Shown here piece by piece: positions 1-6,194 of a stretch of DNA of 11,212 nucleotides. The stretch's first letter is position 1; each line of letters begins with the position of its first letter. The DNA comes from Candidatus Zixiibacteriota bacterium. GTDB taxonomy: Bacteria > Zixibacteria > MSB-5A5 > SM1-73. The stretch is taken from NCBI GenBank assembly GCA_029933635.1, contig JAOZNS010000076.1, positions 1-11,212 of the forward strand. Direction: 5' to 3'. The notes under the pieces are model-generated. The model was given only the letters and a program-made list of their open reading frames with translations, was not told the origin of the DNA and made no database searches. The translations under genes and the position numbers were made by a program.

Positions 1-2
1 TC

Positions 3-65
3 GTTCATTTGAATCTCATTTGAGTTCCTCCGGATTCAAATGAACAAATGACCATAGGAACTCAA
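3..65. repeat. Two interleaved inverted repeats
   Basis: A perfect 13-bp inverted repeat has arms GTTCATTTGAATC at 3-15 and its reverse complement at 33-45, with a 17-base spacer. A second perfect 10-bp inverted repeat has arms TTGAGTTCCT at 20-29 and AGGAACTCAA at 56-65. The left arm of the second lies inside the loop of the first, so as RNA the two would form an H-type pseudoknot topology rather than nested hairpins. There is also a partial direct repeat of TCATTTGA (5-12 and 17-24). No T-tract follows closely, so it does not look like an intrinsic terminator. Its role is unknown; it could be an operator, a recombination or repeat element, or part of something cut by the window edge. Confidence 0.6.
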
Positions 66-260
66 CTGAGGGGTGAGGTTTCAACCACACCAGATTAAAT
101 AAGTTTTTAACCCTCTTTTTCTCTTACAGGAAATTCCTTCAATCGAGATGGAGAAGAACCCCAAAACTAATGAATTCGTAGCATCACAAGGATTGTGCTC
201 CATTCCGTGTTCGTGATTTGATCCGGGGCACTTTTGGCTGAGGCCAATTAACTCAAAAAC
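66..260. other. Non-coding stretch at the left edge
   Basis: I see no credible gene here. It holds only small dyads: an imperfect hairpin at 72-91 (GGTGAGGTT against AACCACACC, one A/A mismatch), CACAA-GGA-TTGTG near 185-197, and TTGGC-TGAG-GCCAA at 234-247. A T-rich run lies around 105-125. Whatever is encoded left of position 1 is not visible, so this may be the downstream or upstream flank of another gene. Confidence 0.5.
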
Positions 261-288
261 AAAAGCCCCACCTTCTGGCAGGGCTTTT
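261..288 (-). terminator. Strong rho-independent terminator, probably bidirectional
   Basis: Read on the minus strand, the sequence folds into a 12-bp stem: AAAAGCCC, two G-U wobbles and two G-C pairs, closed by an AGAA tetraloop. The stem ends in TTTT, followed by GTTTTTG. It begins 24 bases past the stop codon of the C25 protease gene. Because the arms start with AAAA and end with TTTT, it would also work for transcription from the left. Position, tetraloop and U-tract make this a confident call. Confidence 0.9.
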
Positions 289-312
289 TAGAAATCTTCC
301 GGTCAATTTCGT

Positions 313-2550
313 TTAACAGGGCGGGGGTCCATCCTCAAACAGGTAGCTGATTAGATAAACTACATCTCCTAAGTTGATTTCTTCATCACAATTGACGTCC
401 CCCAACTCCCACGGATCGGGAGGGGGACCTCCCCTGTAAAGATAATTGATCAGAAAGACCACGTCTGAGACGGTGATCTGACCATCCCCATTTAAATCCC
501 CCTTCTGGGTGCCAACCTCGATTGAGTCCGAAAAGGGCAGGAGGTTGTGGGCGGTAACGGTGAGTTTTATCTGACCCGAAGTGAGCGGGTCAGGATAAAG
601 GGTGAGCTGTCCTGAAGCATCGGTATAGCCAGTTTCAAAGACTTCTCCTTCCTTATACAGGCAGACCAGAGCCCCATATACCGGCAAGCCCCCAGCCTTT
701 TGCACGGAGATGTTTACCGTGTTCGCTCCGGTGGGAATTGATGAAGGGAAGTCCACATATAGGGATTCAGCCACATAGGTCCACAAATCAACCGAGGGAT
801 CTCCCATGATGTTGTATACATCCAAGTAATAGCGACTTAGCCCACCACCACCGTAGTATTGATAAACATACCATAGGGCTTTATCTGTCATGTCTCCAAT
901 AGAGTAACAGGTTTCAGCAAATGCTGCCTGAAACATCCGCTTCTCCAAGATATCATCCTCATCCCAGTAAGTATAGTTTGAGGCTCCCCAGAAGGCTATG
1001 CCCGCTTTATTTGCCTGTTTGACCCAGGTTTCGCTGAAACTCTCATAAACGCTGAACTTTCCTGTCAAACAGGCGTGGGATAGGACGAAGGGATATTCAT
1101 CGGGGTTACTTAGATTTCGAACGTTGGTTTGATTGTAGGGAACGCTTGACCAGCCATATTCATAACCGTGCCCGGAATAGCAAACGATGGTTCGACCGTC
1201 GTTGACGCTGGAGGTGATCATGGCCCCGGTCCCACCTAAGCTTTCCCAGATGGTATCACAGATCATCCCACCTGGAATGCAGTAATTTAACATCACGTAG
1301 TCGTGAGTCTTTTCTGCCAAACCGTTCAAATCCGAGGCGGCAATGAAACAAGCCTTTCTCATCCAATCCAAATCAGAGGATGTTGGATTTTCATAATAAA
1401 GTAACTTGCTCACCATGGCATTTGCCTCGGTGGGATCCTTGGCAGGTAACCTTCCACGGAATATATCGCCAAAATAATCAGTATCCATCTTTACATAGTA
1501 AAGATCTGTGGGAGCCCCGGAACTATAAGATCCGCTCCAGGCTGGGATGTAATCTGTGTCTCCCACAAACAAAACGTAGGTAGGAGGAATGGTCCAGTTA
1601 TCATAAGCGTCTTGGATGTAACTTTTGATCTCCTCTTTGGTGGAACCGATGTCTGGAACCTGAGCCACCGTCACATGGAAACCTTTGTAGATTTTCCACT
1701 CCACCAGATCCGCAAGGCTTGAGTAAAAGTTCTGATGAGTTATGATCAGGTATCCAATGGGTAACTGGGGAGCATCCTTGACCATGGGTGCATAAGTTGA
1801 GTAATTGATAAATAACTGCTCACACAGCTTCTCAAATGGGGGAGAGCTGTAGCGATAAAGCTGTTCTTGGGTGGTGATCATATCTGCGTCGGAGAAGGTC
1901 ACCCTCATTTTAATATTTGAGTAAATCCTCACCCTGCCCGCCTGTGGATTATAGCTGATCGGATAAATCAACAGGGTGATGTATCTGTGTCCCCGGATGA
2001 CTCCAGCCTCTCCCAGCTTAACCACTCGATCGGGCAAGAACATGTCTTTTTGATAATAGCGCTCATCGATCTCAAATTTTGCTGCCTCCCAGGCACCTTC
2101 TATCTTAGGCACAGAAGGCTGAACGGGAACTATTTTATGTTCAAGACCCAATTCTTGGAGGCTTCTTTCGGCAACCTCAAAGCTTTCCACCTTTAAACTC
2201 ACCTCTGCCCCGAAAGGAATCTGAAGCATCCTGGTGATCACCGGGAGGTTCGGTTCACCAATAATACTGGTCAGGCCAGCCTGAGGGATGGAGATCAGAG
2301 AGAATTCCCCTCCTTTGGTGGTGATTTTCTCCGTCTGTATTCCCGGAATCTGAACCTCGAACAGAACCTGATCAAAATCCGATTGCAAAAGGTTTAGTTG
2401 TGGGAGTCTTTCCATTCCGGGAGTCAGAGAAATCCAGGTGCGATTCGAATCTGCCCAGGTGGAAGAGGGAAGGGCAAAAACCAGAAAGAATAGCAAAGAG
2501 GCAAAAAGAAATCCCTTCATCCGATTTGAAACTTTAACCTTCATACACAT
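313..2550 (-). CDS. Secreted gingipain-like (C25) cysteine protease with C-terminal dockerin
   Basis: A 745-residue exported protease of the caspase-like peptidase family C25. A signal peptide covers residues 1-33: K/R-rich start, hydrophobic core 14-27, likely cut after T-W-A33. A propeptide-like region runs to about 250 and the catalytic domain covers about 262-595. His461 (SGHG) and Cys494 (HACLTG) form the expected dyad, 33 residues apart as in Arg-gingipain. An Ig/carboxypeptidase-regulatory-like beta domain follows at about 596-680, then a dockerin with two calcium loops (D685-D696 and D718-D729; the second has Glu723 where Gly is usual). No type IX sorting domain is visible; the dockerin occupies that position. 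Substrate specificity cannot be read. The start at 2550 sits 4 bases from AGGAGG; Met3 (2544) at 10 bases is equally possible. The gene stands alone, with its own promoter and terminator. Confidence 0.93.
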   Translation of the reverse strand: MCMKVKVSNRMKGFLFASLLFFLVFALPSSTWADSNRTWISLTPGMERLPQLNLLQSDFDQVLFEVQIPGIQTEKITTKGGEFSLISIPQAGLTSIIGEPNLPVITRMLQIPFGAEVSLKVESFEVAERSLQELGLEHKIVPVQPSVPKIEGAWEAAKFEIDERYYQKDMFLPDRVVKLGEAGVIRGHRYITLLIYPISYNPQAGRVRIYSNIKMRVTFSDADMITTQEQLYRYSSPPFEKLCEQLFINYSTYAPMVKDAPQLPIGYLIITHQNFYSSLADLVEWKIYKGFHVTVAQVPDIGSTKEEIKSYIQDAYDNWTIPPTYVLFVGDTDYIPAWSGSYSSGAPTDLYYVKMDTDYFGDIFRGRLPAKDPTEANAMVSKLLYYENPTSSDLDWMRKACFIAASDLNGLAEKTHDYVMLNYCIPGGMICDTIWESLGGTGAMITSSVNDGRTIVCYSGHGYEYGWSSVPYNQTNVRNLSNPDEYPFVLSHACLTGKFSVYESFSETWVKQANKAGIAFWGASNYTYWDEDDILEKRMFQAAFAETCYSIGDMTDKALWYVYQYYGGGGLSRYYLDVYNIMGDPSVDLWTYVAESLYVDFPSSIPTGANTVNISVQKAGGLPVYGALVCLYKEGEVFETGYTDASGQLTLYPDPLTSGQIKLTVTAHNLLPFSDSIEVGTQKGDLNGDGQITVSDVVFLINYLYRGGPPPDPWELGDVNCDEEINLGDVVYLISYLFEDGPPPC

Positions 2551-2554
2551 GGAT

Positions 2555-2562
2555 CCTCCTTT
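2555..2562 (-). promoter_or_regulatory. Shine-Dalgarno site of the C25 protease gene
   Basis: AAAGGAGG on the minus strand is close to a perfect anti-16S match. It is 4 bases from the ATG at 2550 and 10 bases from the in-frame ATG at 2544. Neither distance is ideal, so the site does not decide between the two starts, which differ by only two residues. Confidence 0.8.
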
Positions 2563-2577
2563 ACAGTTAATCGGTTA

Positions 2578-2606
2578 TTATTTGGAATTCTTTGCCAACC
2601 AAATAA
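2578..2606. repeat. 8-bp inverted repeat in the C25 leader
   Basis: TTATTTGG at 2578-2585 is perfectly complementary to CCAAATAA at 2599-2606, with a 13-base spacer. It lies 16 bases upstream of the Shine-Dalgarno run of the C25 gene. It could be an operator or a leader hairpin affecting translation; AT-rich repeats of this length also arise by chance. Confidence 0.4.
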
Positions 2607-2779
2607 AGATGAGAATCAGATGACCCATAATGGCTCAAACAAAGCAGTTTTAGCTGAGGGAGGGCGAATTCATTTAGACAAATTGTGCTACACGAGATTT
2701 CAAGCAAAACAGCCTCTTTTATCCCAAACAGTTATGGTCACGGGAGAGCCACAAATACAATCTTGCTTCCTCTAAGGCT

Positions 2780-2807
2780 ATAATAATACATCTTTTTCCA
2801 ATGTCAA
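2780..2807 (-). promoter_or_regulatory. Sigma-70-type promoter for the C25 protease gene
   Basis: On the minus strand a perfect -35 TTGACA (2807-2802) is followed after 16 bases by TATTAT (2785-2780), a 5-of-6 match to the -10 consensus. Transcription would start near 2773, leaving an untranslated leader of about 220 bases before the ATG at 2550. It lies downstream of the tldE terminator, in keeping with an independent transcription unit. The long leader is the main doubt. Confidence 0.6.
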
Positions 2808-2997
2808 TGTTTTTCTGGAATCTGAGTGGTCTTGTCGGTCTAATTGGCTTTGTCTCCTCAGTATGCAAAACCTGGGCCCGAAGAAGATCAAAAGACCACA
2901 TAGGACCATCAATCCCGTCGGTTTAATCGAGCCCTTCATCTCATAGTTCCAGTCCTCCAGAAATGCTGATAGGATGGATTTCCCTTACAGCCTCACC

Positions 2998-3048
2998 AAA
3001 AAAATAAAAGGTTCCTGTCTTCCAATAGATTGTCCGGACAGGTACCTT
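2998..3048 (-). terminator. Rho-independent terminator of the tldD-tldE operon
   Basis: Read on the minus strand, AAGGTACCTGTC (3048-3037) pairs with GACAGGAACCTT (3019-3008): 12 positions with one A/A mismatch and a 17-base loop. It runs straight into TTTTATTTTTTT (2998-3009, overlapping the last stem bases). It starts 27 bases after the tldE stop. The loop is longer than usual, but stem, U-tract and position agree. Confidence 0.82.
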
Positions 3049-3075
3049 AAAATTTTTTCTGAAGATGATTTTTTA

Positions 3076-4425
3076 TTAGAACTCGGTCTTGCCGGTAAAT
3101 TTAAACTTATCTATCAGCATGGCGGGAGCCGTGATGCACCCTATATCCTCCCACCAGGAAGCCACGATCTTTCTTTTCTTCGAGATCTGCAGAACGTTGG
3201 AGAACACCTTGAGCATGCTATCGTTGAAGCGCAAATTCTTAATCCCGTATTTGACCTTTCCATCCTCTACCCAAAAGGTGCCATCTCTGGTCATTCCGGT
3301 CAAAACCGCATTGGTGGTATCCAAAAGTCCGTTGATGTAGTGAAATCTGGTCACCAGGATACCTTCTTTTACCGACTCTATCATCTTATCCAGAGAGGAG
3401 TTGCCCTCCTGGATGAAAAGGTTTAAAGCAAAAGCCTCCTCTGCATTATCCGGGGTGAGGGCATGACCGGTTGATCTCTTTCCCTCCCGATGAGCAGAAA
3501 TGGAGTTATAGACCACTCCCTTAGCCACCCCTTTCTCTATCAACATCACCTTCTGTTTGGGCACGCCCTCGAAATCGAAGGGGAAGGCGATTCCACTCTC
3601 ATCGGTGCCGTCGTCATAGATGGTCACGTTTTCCTCCATGATCTTGTGCCCGATCCGGTTAGATAAAAAGCTGGTTTTCTCCTGAAAAGATTTTGAGCCA
3701 AAGCCAATGTAATTCATCCACTCCACCAGAGCGGCCACGGCTGAAGGTTCCAAGATCACCTGATACTCACCCGGGTCAACCTCCTTTGGATTCTTACTTT
3801 CTAGACATTTCTTGATGGCAACTTCAGCCAGGTTATCTGCCTCAATTTGATCCACCTCTCTGGAGAGTTGATCTGAAAAACCAGAACTGTTATCCCCCAT
3901 CACTATCAGATTAAGATAGGCTGAGGAGAGCGGTTGGTAACAGGCAGCTCCATTGGTGTTGAGCACCGCTATCTCCGAGTAGCCGGTGGAAAAGGAGCCA
4001 GCCGCAGAGAGTTTGAAAGCCTCGGTCTTATCGAATATCCTTTTGACCATCTGGGCCCTTTGAGCGGGAGAAAACTGGGCGGTCTTCTCAAAATAAGTGT
4101 TGACCTTTTTAAACTCCTGCCCTGATGGAAGACCGGGGAAATCGGGGTTTTCCTTCTGATTTCGGGCAATCTCGGTGGCATCCTCAAGCGCCCTTTCCAA
4201 ATCCCCCTTATGCAGGGAGTTGGTGGAGGCCACCCCGATCTTCTTCCCCAAGACAACCCGAAAATATATCCTGCAGTTTCTTTCCGAAACGTTCTGGTGG
4301 ATGGTCGAGTTGGCGAAGCGGGTGAGTCCGCCCTCGCCCCCGATATAGACCGCCTCGGTCTGATCTGCACAAGATTTTTTTAAAACCGGGTCAAGTAAAC
4401 CAAATATGTTATCTTTTCCTATCAT
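3076..4425 (-). CDS. tldE: TldE/PmbA, partner subunit of the TldD metalloprotease
   Basis: A 449-residue protein of the TldE/PmbA family (U62 peptidase group), almost the same length as E. coli PmbA. In the known complex TldE forms a heterodimer with TldD, and only TldD carries zinc. In agreement, this protein has no HExxxH motif. The C-terminal region shows the conserved stretch around residues 366-400 (GLLDTTNAVLTGMTRDGTF, then VEDGK and IKNLRF). The family processes or degrades unfolded peptides in the cytoplasm, with known roles in microcin B17 maturation and CcdA turnover in E. coli; the substrate here is unknown. Its ATG overlaps the tldD stop as ATGA (4422-4425), with GGGAG 7 bases upstream, so the two are translationally coupled. 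A terminator follows directly. Confidence 0.93.
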   Translation of the reverse strand: MIGKDNIFGLLDPVLKKSCADQTEAVYIGGEGGLTRFANSTIHQNVSERNCRIYFRVVLGKKIGVASTNSLHKGDLERALEDATEIARNQKENPDFPGLPSGQEFKKVNTYFEKTAQFSPAQRAQMVKRIFDKTEAFKLSAAGSFSTGYSEIAVLNTNGAACYQPLSSAYLNLIVMGDNSSGFSDQLSREVDQIEADNLAEVAIKKCLESKNPKEVDPGEYQVILEPSAVAALVEWMNYIGFGSKSFQEKTSFLSNRIGHKIMEENVTIYDDGTDESGIAFPFDFEGVPKQKVMLIEKGVAKGVVYNSISAHREGKRSTGHALTPDNAEEAFALNLFIQEGNSSLDKMIESVKEGILVTRFHYINGLLDTTNAVLTGMTRDGTFWVEDGKVKYGIKNLRFNDSMLKVFSNVLQISKKRKIVASWWEDIGCITAPAMLIDKFKFTGKTEF

Positions 4426-5864
4426 TTGCTCACTCCCACTTTGACGTTGCGAAATCTCGCCGGTGAGGTCCCATGGGCCACGTGAATGGTCTGCATGGGT
4501 TCACCCTTTCCACAGTTAGGCACTCCCCAAATATGCCAGTGATTCCTGTTGCAGACCGCGTCGCAACTATTCCAGAACGCCGGGGTGATTCCGGTATAGG
4601 TGGCATTTTTAAACATTTTTCCCAGTTTGCCACCCTTGATCTCCCAAGCCACCTCCACCCCGAATTGGAAATTCAGCCGTTTATCATCTATGCTCCAGAC
4701 CTTGTTGGTATCAAAAAATACACCTTCTTTGGTATCGGCGATAAGGTCCTCCAGATTCCACTGGCCTGGCTCAAGATTTATGTTGGTCATTCGAATGAGC
4801 GGGATTCTGTTCCATCCCTGAGCCCGCATGGTTCCGTTGCTTTGTTGATTCAGAACGGCTGCGGTCTCCCGGGAGGTCTGGTATCCCACAAACAAACCCT
4901 CCTTGACCAAATATACGCGTTGCGCTTTGACCCCTTCATCGTCGTATCCGAAGCTGCCCAACCCTCCTGGAATGCTGGCATCGGCCACTATGGTGACCTT
5001 CTCAGAGCCATATTTCAGCTTATTCAACTTATCCGGGGTCATGAAACTTCCTCCAGCTAAGCTTATTTCCGTTCCTAAAACCCGATCCAGCTCGGTGGGA
5101 TGACCACATGATTCATGCACCTGAAGTGCCATCTGGTTGCCGGCGATGATGATGGTGGTCTCCATTTCGGGCAGAGGTGGTGCGGAGAGAAGTTGAACCG
5201 CCTCCTCCCTGACTCTCTCTGCATTCTCCAGAAGCTTCATCTCCTCCACGAACTCAAAACCTTTAGAGGCATAATCGCCACCATGAGAATTGGGGTATGA
5301 GCGTTTTTGGGCCTCAGAGCCATCCACTGCGGTGGCAACAATTCCAGCTCCGCTTTCCAACACCGATTGTTCTATAAAAGCGCCCTCTGTGGAGCCAAAG
5401 ATCTTGTCGGTTTTAAAAAATTGCATGGTGCCTTCGGCCACCTTGATTTTTGGATTCTTCATCATTATCCTGCAGGCATTCAGAAGGAGGCTTATTTTTT
5501 TGTCGAATGAAACCTCGAAGGGATCGATACTATAATCGCTTCTATATGAATCCTGATAAATCTCAGTTGGCGTCAGCTTCACATCCTTTCTTTTAGTGAT
5601 AGCGGAGGCTTCAGCGATCTGGATGGCTTTGTCTGCAACCCTCTTCATCTCATCCAGGTTTAGGACCGAGCTGGCAGCAAAACCCCAAGCTCCATTTTTG
5701 ATAACCCGGATGCCAAATCCCTGATCCTCGTTACGAGACAGGTTCTCCACATTTCCATTTTTTACCTTTATATCCTCTATATTAGACCTCTGATGTCTGA
5801 TGTCGGCGTAATCCACCCTCTTTTTCTTTAAGTAATCGATAATCTCCTTGACCTTTTCTTTCAA
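4422..5864 (-). CDS. tldD: TldD, catalytic zinc metalloprotease subunit
   Basis: A 480-residue protein, matching the usual TldD length of about 480. The zinc site is visible: His250, Glu251 and His255 in HESCGH (HExxxH) plus a late cysteine, Cys451 in NCGKG, at the place of the third ligand known from E. coli TldD. The N-terminal half (about 1-225) is the dimerising domain and the C-terminal half the catalytic one. With TldE it should form a cytoplasmic protease with an enclosed chamber that cleaves small or unfolded peptides. No microcin or RiPP precursor is visible nearby, so a housekeeping or unseen partner role is likely. The start codon is TTG (5864-5862), chosen because AGGAGG lies 5 bases upstream and the next in-frame Met is about residue 73. 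It is the first gene of the operon. Confidence 0.93.
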   Translation of the reverse strand: MKEKVKEIIDYLKKKRVDYADIRHQRSNIEDIKVKNGNVENLSRNEDQGFGIRVIKNGAWGFAASSVLNLDEMKRVADKAIQIAEASAITKRKDVKLTPTEIYQDSYRSDYSIDPFEVSFDKKISLLLNACRIMMKNPKIKVAEGTMQFFKTDKIFGSTEGAFIEQSVLESGAGIVATAVDGSEAQKRSYPNSHGGDYASKGFEFVEEMKLLENAERVREEAVQLLSAPPLPEMETTIIIAGNQMALQVHESCGHPTELDRVLGTEISLAGGSFMTPDKLNKLKYGSEKVTIVADASIPGGLGSFGYDDEGVKAQRVYLVKEGLFVGYQTSRETAAVLNQQSNGTMRAQGWNRIPLIRMTNINLEPGQWNLEDLIADTKEGVFFDTNKVWSIDDKRLNFQFGVEVAWEIKGGKLGKMFKNATYTGITPAFWNSCDAVCNRNHWHIWGVPNCGKGEPMQTIHVAHGTSPARFRNVKVGVSK

Positions 5865-5869
5865 AATCG

Positions 5870-5876
5870 CCTCCTT
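5870..5876 (-). promoter_or_regulatory. Shine-Dalgarno site that sets the TTG start of tldD
   Basis: AAGGAGG on the minus strand ends 5 bases before TTG at 5864-5862. No ATG or GTG start in frame lies at a suitable distance, so this site fixes the unusual start codon. Confidence 0.85.
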
Positions 5877-5925
5877 CCCGCCAATCTTTCTTTATTTGCA
5901 GACCTTATTACCTTTTTACAAAATC

Positions 5926-5954
5926 AAATTAGTCCATATCCACGAGTTTGTCAA
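5926..5954 (-). promoter_or_regulatory. Sigma-70-type promoter for tldD-tldE
   Basis: On the minus strand a perfect -35 TTGACA (5954-5949) is followed after 17 bases by TAATTT (5931-5926). The -10 matches the consensus at only three positions, but these include the key first, second and sixth. Start of transcription would be near 5919, a leader of about 55 bases. The inverted repeat at 5936-5972 overlaps it, which hints at control by a DNA-binding protein. Confidence 0.6.
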
Positions 5955-5972
5955 GCAATAAAAAGTGGATAT
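5936..5972. repeat. Inverted repeat straddling the tldD -35 box, possible operator
   Basis: ATATCCAC at 5936-5943 is perfectly complementary to GTGGATAT at 5965-5972, with 21 bases between. The -35 hexamer (5949-5954) lies in the spacer and one arm lies between the -35 and -10. Arm centres are 29 bases apart, close to three helical turns, so bound proteins would face the same side. An operator role is inference from placement alone. Confidence 0.45.
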
Positions 5973-6194
5973 CATTCATATAAAACAACTGTTGGACGCT
6001 CATGCTTCTTCAAGGCTTTTTTTGGATAGGATCTAACCGTCGTTTGCTTTAATAAACCAGATAGCAAATTGGAAGATCAGCTTGATTTGAAAAATGTGAT
6101 AAAAAGGCGTGGGTAAGTTTTTCCTTTGACTCCAGCAATTTTAAGGTCCACGGTCCGAGGCAAGTCAGATCAGACCTCAGGTTGTTTCTTTCCT
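5973..6194. other. Intergenic region downstream of the kinase-ATPase-TPR gene
   Basis: No gene is seen. The only fold that could end transcription of the kinase gene is weak: TGAGGTC (6179-6173) with GACCTTA (6148-6142) on the minus strand, one G-U pair, a 24-base loop, followed by AAATT rather than a U-tract. I therefore do not call a terminator here, and some read-through into tldD is possible. Confidence 0.4.

Larger units (their letters stand above)
2551..2997. other. Intergenic region and leader upstream of the C25 gene
   Basis: About 450 bases lie between the tldE terminator and the C25 start. They hold the promoter at 2780-2807, a predicted leader of roughly 220 bases, a hairpin at 2578-2606 and the Shine-Dalgarno site. 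I find no riboswitch I recognise. A 60-codon minus-strand frame at 2719-2901 has no ribosome site and overlaps the promoter, so I do not call it a gene. Confidence 0.55.

Noticed and set aside
1..312. CRISPR array or tRNA at the left edge
   Set aside because: The repeats are inverted pairs, not regularly spaced direct repeats, and no cloverleaf can be drawn.
2779..2784. Plus-strand TATAAT as a rightward promoter
   Set aside because: No -35 at a suitable distance and no plus-strand gene follows; the match is a by-product of the minus-strand TATTAT region.
2719..2901. 60-codon minus-strand frame between tldE and the C25 gene
   Set aside because: No Shine-Dalgarno site before its ATG, no recognisable domain, and it overlaps the C25 promoter.
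2974..3426. 150-codon plus-strand frame
   Set aside because: It is mostly antisense to the clear 3' end of tldE and covers its terminator; the translation resembles no family.
3969..4370. 133-codon minus-strand frame inside tldE
   Set aside because: Out-of-frame shadow rich in Pro, Arg and Ser over a well-conserved gene.
4473..5060. 195-codon plus-strand frame opposite tldD
   Set aside because: Antisense to the conserved catalytic half of tldD; no domain or ribosome site seen.
4422..5864. TldD/TldE as part of a microcin or RiPP cluster
   Set aside because: No precursor peptide, modification enzyme or exporter is found next to the pair; TldD/TldE are widespread as stand-alone genes.
6142..6179. 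Candidate terminator after the kinase-ATPase-TPR gene
   Set aside because: Only 7 bp with a wobble, a 24-base loop and no U-tract.
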